Source: RGIG529 sp050950425
Lineage (GTDB): Bacteria > Bacillota > Clostridia > Oscillospirales > Oscillospiraceae
Direction: 5' to 3'
Assembly (NCBI GenBank): GCA_050950425.1
Contig: JBMNHO010000002.1
Coordinates: 186,001-250,000 of the forward strand
DNA: 64,000 bases
Under the pieces are notes generated by a model. That model saw only the letters and a program-made list of their open reading frames with translations, was not told the origin of the DNA and searched no databases. Numbering within the stretch: position 1 is the stretch's first letter; the number at the start of each line of letters is the position of its first letter. The translations under genes were made by a program, and so were the position numbers. Positions 1-8,381 of this stretch are shown one piece after another.

Positions 1-557
1 GATAAAATCAAATTTTTTCCCGCTTCTTTCCCTAAGTATAAATTTCCGCTGACAGCCTGAAATGCCTTTAGCTTTTTGTTGCTCATATTATTGAGGATCA
101 GTTGGGCAAATCCTGTTGGCGCGTAGTTGTCTGCAATTTTTTGGAGCCCCAGTTGCCCAACCACCGTTTCGCTTTGTCCTCCCTTATTGGCGGACGCCTC
201 AATATAAACCGTTCCGTCCGCTCCTTTGACCGCACGCAGGAAACAGTTTCCCAATTCTGTTTTCCCATCCATCGCACCAAGATCAAAGGAACTCAGCTTG
301 TCCATTTCGTTCAAAATTTTGCTCATTGTACCGTCCGGGTGGGAAGCCACCTCCAGGGCCACTGCGTCAACGGCGGCCCGTGCAGTGAAATATGTTTGCT
401 GCTTGGCGTTGTTGCTCACACTGCGGCTAAGATACCCCACTGTCAATGTAAGGATTGCGCCCACTGCGATCATCATCACAACGATCATAATGGTAACCCA
501 TGTAATCGCCACGCCGCGAGTATCGTTGCTCCTCCATTTTTGTTTCATAGCATTCAT
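1..557 (-). CDS. PilX-like minor pilin / pilus assembly protein, N-terminal part (runs off window)
   Basis: The reading frame is open to the left edge, so only the first ~185 residues are visible. It starts at ATG 557, six bases after the PilO stop, with GGTGA upstream; an in-frame ATG lies at 548. A short basic head (MNAMKQKWRSNDTRG) is followed by one hydrophobic segment (VAITWVTIMIVVMIAVGAIL) and a polar, Ala/Ser-rich extracytoplasmic region. That layout is typical of PilX N-terminal proteins, which act as minor subunits or assembly factors in type IV pili. No prepilin GFxxxE motif is present, so classical pilin processing is not shown. It is the last visible gene of the pilus operon. Confidence 0.6.
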   Translation of the reverse strand, partial: MNAMKQKWRSNDTRGVAITWVTIMIVVMMIAVGAILTLTVGYLSRSVSNNAKQQTYFTARAAVDAVALEVASHPDGTMSKILNEMDKLSSFDLGAMDGKTELGNCFLRAVKGADGTVYIEASANKGGQSETVVGQLGLQKIADNYAPTGFAQLILNNMSNKKLKAFQAVSGNLYLGKEAGKNLIL

Positions 558-563
558 TCCATT

Positions 564-1190
564 TCACCGGGCATATGTGATTACTGCAAACTCTAGCTCC
601 ATGATGCTTTTTGCTGGCTCCATTTCGTTTTCCTGGATGTCAAATCCGGTGAGCCGCATGCTGGACAAACCGCTGACTTCATCTGACAGGCTATAAAAGC
701 TGGACCGCTGGCCCTCCGCCTGTACTACAACGGAATAGATGTTGGTGGGAGTTGCCGCATTTCCCGCGTTGGTTGTTTGTGAGCCTTTGTTCGGCGAGGA
801 AGCTGCCGCCTGAGCGGAAAGATACGGGGCAATTTGGTCGGTATCCAGCGTTTGTATCTTCAATTCAATGGGTGTCAGGCCGTAACGGATCATCAGATTT
901 GTGATCAGTTGATCAATTTCATCGTTGGGCATTGGCTCATATAGCTCATCTACATATGCCTCGATCTCTACCTTCAGTGTGTCCACATCTGCTTGGTCTT
1001 GTGGTATGCGCTCAATGGTTTGCCGCATATTGTCTACAGTGGCCTGGGTTTCGTTCAGCTTCAGGTTTAAGTCGGTATAATGAGAAATAGCGGGAAGAAC
1101 CAAAAAACTGATGCCTAAAGTAACAATTAAAAAGCAAATAAAAATGTAAAGCATGGCTTTTTCCCGTTTACTCAAGTGACGGTTTGTCAT
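564..1190 (-). CDS. pilO: PilO-like type IV pilus inner-membrane platform protein
   Basis: The protein is about 208 residues from ATG 1190, which overlaps the upstream PilN stop (ATGA). It has a short cytoplasmic N-terminus (MTNRHLSKREK), one membrane helix (about residues 14-34), a coiled-coil-like stretch with a QATVDNMRQTIERIPQ core, and a C-terminal ferredoxin-like periplasm-facing domain. This is the PilO/GspM arrangement. PilM, PilN and PilO form the alignment complex linking the cytoplasmic motor to the pilus. Sequence similarity in this family is low, so the call rests mainly on topology and on position after PilM and PilN. Confidence 0.65.
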   Translation of the reverse strand: MTNRHLSKREKAMLYIFICFLIVTLGISFLVLPAISHYTDLNLKLNETQATVDNMRQTIERIPQDQADVDTLKVEIEAYVDELYEPMPNDEIDQLITNLMIRYGLTPIELKIQTLDTDQIAPYLSAQAAASSPNKGSQTTNAGNAATPTNIYSVVVQAEGQRSSFYSLSDEVSGLSSMRLTGFDIQENEMEPAKSIMELEFAVITYAR

Positions 1191-1777
1191 TGGCTGTCCA
1201 CGCCCCTTTTCAAGCATTCTACATGAAATCGATATATCCCATCGCTGTCGCTGCCATACCCTGTATAATTTATGGCGAAAAACAGCTCCGTGTCCCTCAG
1301 ATGTTGTACGAAAATGGGCGCGTCCACTACAAAAGGCGACCTGCCATCCAACGACAAAATCCCAAGATCAGAGTCGTACTGCATTCCTGAAATGGCAACA
1401 TTGGTTTCCTCTATACAAGACGCAATGGTAAGAAACGTTTCCAAATCGAACTTGGGATACGAATCCAGCGCCCGGCGCAGCGTTGCGAGCTTAGTATGTG
1501 TAGCCGTGTAGGCGGTTTTTTCTTTTGCGATCACACCGGCCTCCTGCATCAAAGTCACCTGGTCCTGCTGCTGCGTATAAACCTGCAAGTCATCTATTTT
1601 CTGCTGCGTGCTAACGTTCAAAATGAAAAACACAGCAAACGCGCCGACAAAAGCAACGACAAGCAAAACGGGAAGGATCAGCAGACGGTATATGATTCGA
1701 ACGGTTCTGCTTTTGGCCGGTTTCTTCATGTAGATGCGATAAAAGTTGGTCTCCTTTTTTTTCAGTCTTTTACCCAT
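1187..1777 (-). CDS. pilN: PilN-like type IV pilus assembly protein
   Basis: It starts at ATG 1777 (MGKRLKKKETNFYRIYMKK) with a GAAGGTG ribosome site. The start overlaps the PilM stop by 8 bases; the frame extends further upstream, but that part lies inside pilM. The protein is about 196 residues: a basic N-terminal tail of the kind that docks to PilM, one membrane helix (about residues 30-55), a QQKIDDLQVYTQQQDQ coiled coil, and a small C-terminal domain. Topology and order (pilM-pilN-pilO) support PilN. Confidence 0.65.
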   Translation of the reverse strand: MGKRLKKKETNFYRIYMKKPAKSRTVRIIYRLLILPVLLVVAFVGAFAVFFILNVSTQQKIDDLQVYTQQQDQVTLMQEAGVIAKEKTAYTATHTKLATLRRALDSYPKFDLETFLTIASCIEETNVAISGMQYDSDLGILSLDGRSPFVVDAPIFVQHLRDTELFFAINYTGYGSDSDGIYRFHVECLKRGVDSQ

Positions 1778-2687
1778 GAAAAACACCTTCCTTTCGAAGC
1801 AAATTCCCCGTGGCATAAAAGGCGTTTTCCAGTTGATATCCTGTGCATCCCGAATCCACAGAAACAGCGATGGACTCCGGCAGCGGCTCAATCGAGATGC
1901 CAAGGGAGTTGGAAAGAGCATTACAAAGCTGAGACTCGTTTTTTCCTAAACCGCAAATATACGCATGGGTCAGATCATTTTCTATTTTTTGCGCCTTGTT
2001 GAATTGGATGAGAGAAGAAATGGTTTGCGTCATTTCCCAGGCCGCTTGCGGCGTACCCCGTTCTCCCAGTAGACGTGTCCGATTGGTCAGCATATATTTT
2101 CCCCCGGTAAACAAAGAGGAAACCACACTGTTCCCCTCCAGAATGGACAGGGCAAAGGTGTTCTGCTTTAGCTCCGGTAGAATCTGAGCCAGCCGAATTT
2201 TGGCGCCCAGCGCCAGATCAATGGAACGAAGCGTCACGCCTTGCTTGCGAAACAGTTCCACGTAGCTTTTTACAAAGTTTCGCTCCATTGCGCTGCAAAG
2301 GATTACGCCTCCTTTTCCGTCTTCGTTTCTCGGTTTTAGCACGCTGTAATCATACAGTAGTTCCTGATAGTTGCTGCCTAGCTCCGCAAATTCGTCTTTT
2401 GTCACTGCCATTAGCTTTTTAGGCGGTAAAATCGGAACGGGTGTCCGCTTCACCAAGATTGATCCTGAATCCACCAGCAAGTCAATCTTTTGAGTTGGCA
2501 GCTTCCCCGTCACAACCAAGCGTTTTAGCAGCGACGTCATGGCGGCATCGTTTGTAATCACTCCGTTGAGCAAGGTTGCCTCCGGAATTGGCTCTTGATA
2601 AAAAGAATGGACCTGGATCACATTCTTTTTCGCCCGTCCCTTAAGGATTTGAACTGTTTCATTGGAAAAATATACAGATATTATCAT
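1770..2687 (-). CDS. pilM: PilM-like actin-fold pilus assembly protein
   Basis: This is a 305-residue cytoplasmic protein with no membrane segments. It opens with MIISVYFSNETVQILKG, resembling the phosphate-binding first strand of PilM/FtsA-type actin folds. A central SILEGNSVVSSLFTGGKYML segment and a late AYICGLGKNESQLC segment resemble the PHOSPHATE-2 and ADENOSINE loops of the fold. PilM is thought to bind ATP and the N-terminal tail of PilN, joining motor to platform. It lies between pilC and pilN in one operon. Confidence 0.7.
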   Translation of the reverse strand: MIISVYFSNETVQILKGRAKKNVIQVHSFYQEPIPEATLLNGVITNDAAMTSLLKRLVVTGKLPTQKIDLLVDSGSILVKRTPVPILPPKKLMAVTKDEFAELGSNYQELLYDYSVLKPRNEDGKGGVILCSAMERNFVKSYVELFRKQGVTLRSIDLALGAKIRLAQILPELKQNTFALSILEGNSVVSSLFTGGKYMLTNRTRLLGERGTPQAAWEMTQTISSLIQFNKAQKIENDLTHAYICGLGKNESQLCNALSNSLGISIEPLPESIAVSVDSGCTGYQLENAFYATGNLLRKEGVFHG

Positions 2688-2701
2688 CTAACCGCCTCAC
2701 C

Positions 2702-3886
2702 TTACGCAATAGTTTGATACATATCAACAATGGGCAACAACACAGAAATCATAATGGTGCCAATGAGTAACGCCATTATAATAATTAAGGCCGGCTCTAA
2801 AATCGTGGTCAATCTTTGCGTTGCCATATCCGCTTCGTAGTCGAAAGAATCCGCAACGGATTCCAGCATATCGTCTAATTTTCCGCTCTCTTCCCCTATT
2901 GTAATAGTAGCTGCCAGTTTCGGGTCGAATCCATTGACGGTGGAAATGGCGGCAGATAGCGCAGTCCCTTGCCGCACAGCGGTGCTGACGTTGTCCATCT
3001 GCTCGGATATGAACAGGTTCCCAATCGTCCCCCCGCTGATGGAAAGGGCATTTAACATGGAAAGCCCGCTGGAGTAAAGAGAACTGAGCGTTCTGGCAAA
3101 CCGGGCCGTATAAATAGTTTTCAGCGGTTTGCCGATGGCAGGCAGGCGCAGCTTGACCTGATCCATTTGCCGGCGAACAGGCAGCAAGGTGCGTACCGTG
3201 CCGATCACCATCGCCAAGGCAAGGACGATGATTAAGATCCAAATCCAATGGTTGATTAAGCCGTTGCTGACGGCCATCACGATTCTGGTGATAAGAGGAA
3301 GCTCTGCCCCATCAAAGATATCGAAAAAGCTTGGCAGTACCATCGTAAAAATGGCGATCATAACAGCCAGGGTTACAAAAAGCAAAATAAGCGGATATGT
3401 CATGGCGCTTTTTATTTTAGTCCGCAAGCGGTGTTCTTTTTCGTAATGAACGGCCATCTTCATGGCGGTTTGATCCAGTTTGCCGCTGGATTCTCCCGCA
3501 TAATACATATTGATCAGCAGTTCCGGAAAAGCCTCCCCCTGCTGGGACATCGCGTCACCCAAGGTGACGCCCCGCTGAAGCGCCCGGTATAAATTTTGGT
3601 ATACCACCCGCACATGCGGCTTTACATCTCTTTGGCTGATGATGGAAATCGCCCGAAGCAAGGAAACGCCGGAGGCAAGCATCGTGCCAATTTGGCGGGA
3701 AAAATCGGATAGTTCCTGTGCCTTTAGTCGGGTACGTGCATAGTCTTCTGTTTTTACCCGGCAGGAGACCAAAAACAGTCCGTCATCTCGCAGCTTGGCA
3801 CTGAGGCGGCTTTCATCTGCCGCCTCCAGCATGCCCCGACGCACGCCGCCTTCTAAGTTTTTTGCTGTGTACTGATAAAGTGCCAC
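2702..3886 (-). CDS. pilC: PilC / GspF-family pilus platform protein
   Basis: The protein is 394 residues, normal for the family. It opens MALYQYTAKNLEGGVRRG and contains two T2SSF domains (about 60-185 and 260-385), each with the conserved LLxSGxSLLxAL pattern (LASGVSLLRAIS and LYSSGLSMLNALS) and the EESGKLDxML motif. Three membrane helices are visible near residues 165-190, 210-230 and 365-390. PilC is the inner-membrane core on which the assembly ATPase turns. No PilB or PilT ATPase gene lies in the window, so the motor must be encoded elsewhere. Confidence 0.9.
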   Translation of the reverse strand: MALYQYTAKNLEGGVRRGMLEAADESRLSAKLRDDGLFLVSCRVKTEDYARTRLKAQELSDFSRQIGTMLASGVSLLRAISIISQRDVKPHVRVVYQNLYRALQRGVTLGDAMSQQGEAFPELLINMYYAGESSGKLDQTAMKMAVHYEKEHRLRTKIKSAMTYPLILLFVTLAVMIAIFTMVLPSFFDIFDGAELPLITRIVMAVSNGLINHWIWILIIVLALAMVIGTVRTLLPVRRQMDQVKLRLPAIGKPLKTIYTARFARTLSSLYSSGLSMLNALSISGGTIGNLFISEQMDNVSTAVRQGTALSAAISTVNGFDPKLAATITIGEESGKLDDMLESVADSFDYEADMATQRLTTILEPALIIIMALLIGTIMISVLLPIVDMYQTIA

Positions 3887-3907
3887 ACATCATCTGTCCT
3901 TTCCCGA

Positions 3908-4680
3908 TTATTGCAGCCCGACCAACTGGAGATACCATGCGATGATCTCATCGCTCCAAAGCATAGCCAAAAAAAGGCCGGCTGATAAAAATGGCCCAAA
4001 GGGGAAATGGGTATGCCGGTTCTTCCGGTCTCGCCGCAAGAGCACCATGCCGTAAGCCCCGCCAAACAGAAGCCCTAAAAATGCCGCCACCAGAATCGCC
4101 TTCCACCCCAGAGCCAAACCGCAGACCGCCATCAACTTCACATCGCCGCCGCCGAAACTGCCTGGAATGAAAAAGAAAAGCAGAAACATAGGGACGCTGA
4201 TGACAAGGCTCCCGCTATATGAGACCAAATGGATGGATCCGGCCCCAAAAAAATAGCGAAAACCGCCGGAACAAGCAGGGCAATTTGCAGCCTATCCGGA
4301 ATTTCCATGGTGTCCCAGTCAATCAAAGAAACGGCCAACAAAATGGCAGCGATGGCAAAGCAGATCAGCCAATAGATCTCCTCACCAAACCGAAAAAAGC
4401 AAAAGACCGCCAAAATCCCCCCTGTGCCCTCCACCAGAGGATAACGGCGAGAGATGGGCGCGCCACAGGTACGGCATTTCCCGCGGAGCCACAAAAAGCT
4501 GAGAATGGGAACCAAATCGTACCACCCCAATGTCGTGTGACACTGGGGGCAAACAGACCGTCCTCTTGCGACGGAACCTCCCTTGGGCACACGATAGATC
4601 ACCACATTGAGAAAGCTTCCAACCACACATCCAAAGCAGAACACAAGCCCATATAATACACCGATGGCAACGTAATACAT
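3908..4680 (-). CDS. pilD: Prepilin peptidase (type 4 leader peptidase), split by one frameshift
   Basis: Two overlapping frames together give one peptidase. The N-terminal frame (from ATG 4680, GAGG seven bases upstream) has the helix GLVFCFGCVVGSFLNVVIYR, the zinc ribbon CPQC...CRTC and the first catalytic aspartate in SLIDWDTMEIPD. The C-terminal frame has VISVPMFLLFFFIPG and the second aspartate in FGGGDVKLMA. The frames should join near 4205-4210 (IAGAL to VISVPM), which requires one missing base. The enzyme cleaves and N-methylates prepilins such as the adjacent pilin. The break may be real, or an indel error next to a T7G4 run at 4236-4246. Confidence 0.8.
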
Positions 4681-4810
4681 ACAATCCCTCAACCTGAAAG
4701 CCGCAAAGGCAAATTCATTTTGATACCATTATATCACAGGATTCCATCTGCGCACATTGCTTTTTCTGTTTTTTACAAAAATTGTGCTCGATCCGCCGTT
4801 TTTCACCCCG

Positions 4811-4849
4811 GCTGAAACAAAACCCCCCTCCGAATCCGGGAGGGGGGTT
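4811..4849 (-). terminator. Rho-independent terminator behind the pilin gene
   Basis: The arm AACCCCCCTCC (4821-4831) pairs with GGAGGGGGGTT (4839-4849). On the minus strand the stem is followed by TTTTGTTT. It lies between the pilin and the prepilin peptidase gene, so it probably lets the abundant pilin be made in excess over the assembly machinery. Confidence 0.75.
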
Positions 4850-4899
4850 GTAAAGTAGTTTTTCGCAGACAGAAGGCTTTTTTATTCAGCTTCTTTCAT

Positions 4900-5325
4900 C
4901 TAAACTTTCATCTCAAAATCGCCTGTTCCTTCTGAGCTGTCATATGTATATGTAATTTCCTTCCCGTTGGATGCCGTGTAGTCAAATCCCGTTATGGTTC
5001 CAGCGCTGCATGCAACGTTACTAATATTCTCTGTTTTGAATTCTTTCCCACTGGCCAAGGTTGTGAATGTGTGGCTCGAAGTTAAAGCTTCGCCTGTTAT
5101 GGTGTCCTCATCGCCTTTTGCATACAGGTCTGACGCGGCAGCTTGCAGGGCAGAGAGAACCAAATGGCCTTCTGTGATGGCCGCCTTGTTTTTGGATTCA
5201 TCGATCCATCCAGTGAGACGGGGCACCAGCAGCGCGGCCAAAATAGCCAAAATCACCAGAACAACAATAACTTCTACCAGAGTAAAGCCGCCTTTTCTTT
5301 TTCTTTTTTGCAATTTTTCTAACAT
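4900..5325 (-). CDS. Type IV major pilin-like protein
   Basis: The protein is 141 residues with a short basic leader (MLEKLQKRKRKGG) and a class III prepilin motif. Cleavage is expected between Gly13 and Phe14 (GG/FTLVE), with Glu at mature position 5. A long N-terminal helix (VIVVLVILAILAALLVPRL) is followed by a small Thr/Ser-rich globular domain with a single Cys. A GAGGGAG site precedes ATG 5325, and the gene has its own promoter and terminator. It is the first gene of the pilus cluster and is likely the main fibre subunit or a pseudopilin. Confidence 0.85.
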   Translation of the reverse strand: MLEKLQKRKRKGGFTLVEVIVVLVILAILAALLVPRLTGWIDESKNKAAITEGHLVLSALQAAASDLYAKGDEDTITGEALTSSHTFTTLASGKEFKTENISNVACSAGTITGFDYTASNGKEITYTYDSSEGTGDFEMKV

Positions 5326-5376
5326 AATACACTCCCTCTTTCATAATGAACAACTCGTTACAGAATTTATAGCTAT

Positions 5377-5405
5377 AGAATAGCATATGACCATAAATTT
5401 TACAA
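5377..5405 (-). promoter_or_regulatory. Sigma-A-type promoter for the pilin gene
   Basis: On the minus strand, TTGTAA (5405-5400) and TATTCT (5382-5377) are separated by 17 bases. They lie about 50 bases upstream of the pilin start. Confidence 0.5.
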
Positions 5406-5574
5406 GCATAATCTGACTATTTTGTACATCTTCTTCCTCTTTTGCATCTTTATGGGATATATGGTCCTTTTGACACCCCTTGGACCGTCGTCCAAGCCTG
5501 CTTTGCGGCGAAGCAAACGAAACTTCTTGACGCCCCCTTCGAAAGGGCTGCCGCAATCAACCTGCTTTCTCAAG

Positions 5575-6987
5575 CTAGTTTCTCCAGATGTTAGCCAAGC
5601 GTTCAAAGGCGGGCCCCATAGCCTTGGCCCGCAGTCGGGCGTATCCCAAAACGAGGGTGGATTTCGGCATGTTTTCATCCGGCACGGCATAATAGCCCGA
5701 AAGGCCGTAAACGCCTATGTTGTCCTTTGACGCACGGGAAACCAACTCCTGTTCTGTCATGCCGTTTTTGACAGACAAAAGCAAATGCAGGCCCGCATCC
5801 TCCCCGGAAAACTGGAAGCATTCCCCCAAAGAGCTTCCTGCGGCGGCAGAAATCAATGCGTCTCGTCTTGTTTTATATACGTTGCGCATCCTTCCGATGT
5901 GCCGTTCAAAATGGCCTCGCTCCATAAATCGCGCCAACGTCATTTGTTCAAAGATCGGCACGGTGGAGGCGTAAAACATAAATTCATCCTGGTAGCGCCG
6001 TGTCAAATGAGGGGGTAAAACCATATACCCAATGCGAAGAGAAGGGGCTAGGCTTTTGGCAAAGGTATTCATATAAATGACCTTCTCATTCTGGTCCAAC
6101 CGTTGAAGGGCTGGAATGGGCCGGCCGGAAAAGCGAAATTCGCTGTCATAATCGTCTTCAATGATATACCGTCCCGACACCTCAGATGCCCAGTGCAGTA
6201 GCTCCATTCGCCGAGCTGCCGGCATTACAATCCCCAAAGGGAAATGGTGAGAGGGCATTACATGGGCCACATTTGCACCGCTTTGCCGCAGGTTTTCCAC
6301 ATTCAATCCCAATTCATCCATAGAGATATGGAACACTTCCGCACCATTTTTTTGAAAAATGCTCCGGATTTTATGGTACCCGGGATTCTCCACGCCATAT
6401 CCTTTTTCCCGCCCCAAAAGCTGAACCAACAGCCCTGTCAGGTACTCGGAGCCCGCCCCCACCACAATCTGCTCCGGCTCTGCCGACATCCCCCGAAACT
6501 CATACAGATGGCGAACAATGGTCTGGCGCAACTCATAAAGCCCCTGGGGCTCTGTCGCCTCCAGCAACTTATCTTCCCACAGGACCTGCCGCATCAATTT
6601 GGCCCAGCTGGAAAACGGAAAATAGTCCGTATCCACTGCGTTGGTCGCAAAATCATACTCCCGTTCGGGATGCGCATGGTATCCTTTCCTTTGGGGCACA
6701 GGGAACTGTTCTGATTTTGGACTGTTTTTCTTTCGTTCGCCGACCAAAAGGGGCTGTACAAAAAAACCGCACCTGGCCTTGGAGCGGATGTACCCCTCTG
6801 CGAGAAGCTGTCCGTACGCTCCCTCTACTGTAATCACACTTACTTTTAAATGCGCGGACAGCTTTCGTTTGGAAGGCAGCTGTTCCCCGCTTTTCAGCTT
6901 TCCTATCTCGATGTCTTTCCGTATAAACGAGTATAATTGTTCATATAGCGGCTTCCCGCTTTCCGGCTGAAATACATAGGTGAGCAT
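5575..6987 (-). CDS. pdxR: MocR/PdxR-family transcriptional regulator (GntR helix-turn-helix plus aminotransferase fold)
   Basis: It starts at ATG 6987 after GGAGGAAG and encodes about 470 residues. The first ~75 residues form a GntR-type winged helix (GKPLYEQLYSFIRKDIEIGK, then LPSKRKLSAHLKVS). A linker leads to a fold-type I aminotransferase domain with the PLP lysine in MNTFAKSLAPSLRIGY and the IIEDDYDSEFR aspartate. MocR proteins of this kind sense PLP and control pdxST. The gene is divergent from pdxS across about 108 bases with overlapping promoters, which strongly suggests that role. Confidence 0.88.
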   Translation of the reverse strand: MLTYVFQPESGKPLYEQLYSFIRKDIEIGKLKSGEQLPSKRKLSAHLKVSVITVEGAYGQLLAEGYIRSKARCGFFVQPLLVGERKKNSPKSEQFPVPQRKGYHAHPEREYDFATNAVDTDYFPFSSWAKLMRQVLWEDKLLEATEPQGLYELRQTIVRHLYEFRGMSAEPEQIVVGAGSEYLTGLLVQLLGREKGYGVENPGYHKIRSIFQKNGAEVFHISMDELGLNVENLRQSGANVAHVMPSHHFPLGIVMPAARRMELLHWASEVSGRYIIEDDYDSEFRFSGRPIPALQRLDQNEKVIYMNTFAKSLAPSLRIGYMVLPPHLTRRYQDEFMFYASTVPIFEQMTLARFMERGHFERHIGRMRNVYKTRRDALISAAAGSSLGECFQFSGEDAGLHLLLSVKNGMTEQELVSRASKDNIGVYGLSGYYAVPDENMPKSTLVLGYARLRAKAMGPAFERLANIWRN

Positions 6988-7031
6988 ATCTTCCTCCGAT
7001 CTGACCTTATCATATAATTCAAAACTGGATA

Positions 7032-7062
7032 TTGTATTAAGACCAATTATTAGTATACTCAA
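7032..7062. promoter_or_regulatory. Overlapping divergent promoters between pdxR and pdxS
   Basis: On the plus strand TTGTAT (7032-7037) and TATACT (7054-7059) are 16 bases apart and drive pdxS. On the minus strand TTGAGT (7062-7057) and TAATAC (7039-7034) are 17 bases apart and drive pdxR. The two overlap almost completely, so a regulator bound here would affect both genes. Confidence 0.5.
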
Positions 7063-7095
7063 AATAAAGCAAAGATGCAACTGGAGGAATAAAAA

Positions 7096-7971
7096 ATGGA
7101 ACACAATCGATATGAATTGAACAAAGAGCTGGCCCAGATGTTAAAGGGCGGCGTCATCATGGATGTGACGACCCCGGAACAGGCCAAAATAGCGGAAGAA
7201 GCCGGCGCCTGCGCCGTTATGGCGTTGGAGCGGATTCCCGCGGACATCCGCGTAGCCGGCGGCGTCTCCCGCATGAGCGACCCCGGCATGATCCGCGGCA
7301 TTCAAGGTGCTGTGTCCATTCCTGTGATGGCCAAGGTTCGAATCGGTCATTTTGTGGAAGCGCAAATTTTAGAGGCCATTGAGATCGACTATATCGATGA
7401 AAGCGAAGTCCTCTCCCCTGCGGATGATGTATACCACATTGACAAAACAAAATTTCAGGTTCCCTTTGTCTGCGGCGCCCGGGATTTGGGCGAGGCTCTC
7501 CGCCGGATCGCGGAAGGTGCTTCCATGATCCGCACCAAAGGCGAGCCGGGAACGGGTGACGTGGTGCAGGCTGTGCGTCATATGCGTGCCATGAACGGCG
7601 AAATTCACAAAATCGTTTCCATGGCAGAAGATGAGCTATATGAAGCCGCCAAGCAATTGGGCGTTCCATATGACTTGCTCTGCTATGTTCATAAAAACGG
7701 TCGTCTCCCTGTGGTCAACTTTGCGGCTGGCGGCGTTGCCACGCCGGCAGACGCCGCCTTGATGATGCAGCTGGGCGCGGAAGGGGTATTTGTTGGCTCC
7801 GGCATCTTTAAATCCGGGGACCCCGCCAAACGGGCCGCCGCCATTGTAAAGGCCGTGACAAACTATCGTGACGCCAAGCTGCTGGCAGAACTCTCCGCCG
7901 ATTTGGGGGAAGCGATGGTGGGCATCAACGAACAGGAAATTCAGATTTTGATGGCGGAACGGGGAAAATAG
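7096..7971 (+). CDS. pdxS: Pyridoxal 5'-phosphate synthase, synthase subunit PdxS
   Basis: The protein is 291 residues with a GGAGGA site before ATG 7096. It is a (beta/alpha)8 barrel protein with the Schiff-base lysine in PVMAKVRIGHFVEAQ, the GEPGTGDVV phosphate loop and the AAGGVATPADAALMMQLGA segment. It condenses ribose 5-phosphate, glyceraldehyde 3-phosphate and ammonia to PLP. Ammonia normally comes from the partner glutaminase PdxT, but the pdxT copy directly downstream is destroyed. This strain must use free ammonia or another glutaminase, or the pathway is being lost. Confidence 0.97.
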   Translation: MEHNRYELNKELAQMLKGGVIMDVTTPEQAKIAEEAGACAVMALERIPADIRVAGGVSRMSDPGMIRGIQGAVSIPVMAKVRIGHFVEAQILEAIEIDYIDESEVLSPADDVYHIDKTKFQVPFVCGARDLGEALRRIAEGASMIRTKGEPGTGDVVQAVRHMRAMNGEIHKIVSMAEDELYEAAKQLGVPYDLLCYVHKNGRLPVVNFAAGGVATPADAALMMQLGAEGVFVGSGIFKSGDPAKRAAAIVKAVTNYRDAKLLAELSADLGEAMVGINEQEIQILMAERGK

Positions 7972-7972
7972 G

Positions 7973-8304
7973 ATGCAGATTGGCATTTTGGCATTACAGG
8001 GGGGGCGTTTGATGAGCATGGCGCCATGCCCATCACGGCACACCGAAACGCATAGGGCCGCCAGCTTGGCAGCTTTTATGCACATGGTTCGTTCGGAGCC
8101 TGCTGCCCTATCTCAATGACCTTTATCCGCACACCCTATATTGTAAACTGCGACCAAGCAGTGAATATTCTCTCTATTCTCAATGGAAAAGCGGTGGCGG
8201 CACAGATTCAGAACCAGCTGGTCACCGCTTTTCACCCGGAGCTTACGGAAGATCTCACCATTCACGCATGCTTTCTGCAGCCGGTTGCAAACACATCTTT
8301 GTGA
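7973..8304 (+). pseudogene. pdxT: pdxT remnant (PLP synthase glutaminase subunit) with internal deletion
   Basis: It begins one base after the pdxS stop with MQIGILALQGG, the normal PdxT N-terminus. A G7 run then shifts the frame; in the next frame the text reads AFDEHGAMPITAHRNA-stop-GRQLGSF. The family reads DITVRRNAYGRQLGSF here, so the stop TAG replaces Tyr. Everything between the first ~17 residues and this motif is missing, including the catalytic cysteine (G-T-C-A-G) loop. The same frame continues to a recognisable C-terminus (TFIRTPYI...ILNGKAVAA...TAFHPELTED). A frameshift, a large deletion and a nonsense codon together show true decay rather than a reading error. Confidence 0.88.
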
Positions 8305-8322
8305 AACGCAAGCAACCAGCCG

Positions 8323-8368
8323 AAAAAGGGACGCTCGAAAAGCCTTTGTTTTTCGAGCGTCCCTTTTT
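8323..8368. terminator. Bidirectional terminator between pdxT remnant and ABC transporter operon
   Basis: A perfect inverted repeat (AAAAAGGGACGCTCGAAAA at 8323-8341, matched at 8350-8368) has A/T-rich ends, giving T-runs on both strands. It serves the convergent pdx and transporter transcripts. Confidence 0.85.
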
Positions 8369-8381
8369 ATATTGCTTTGGT

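Noticed and set aside
2724..3248. 174-codon minus-strand frame inside pilC
   Set aside because: It is a shadow of pilC in another frame, rich in Cys/His/Arg as such shadows are, with no own start signal.
7217..7669. 150-codon minus-strand frame opposite pdxS
   Set aside because: It is antisense to a highly conserved enzyme gene and is explained by GC-rich third positions.
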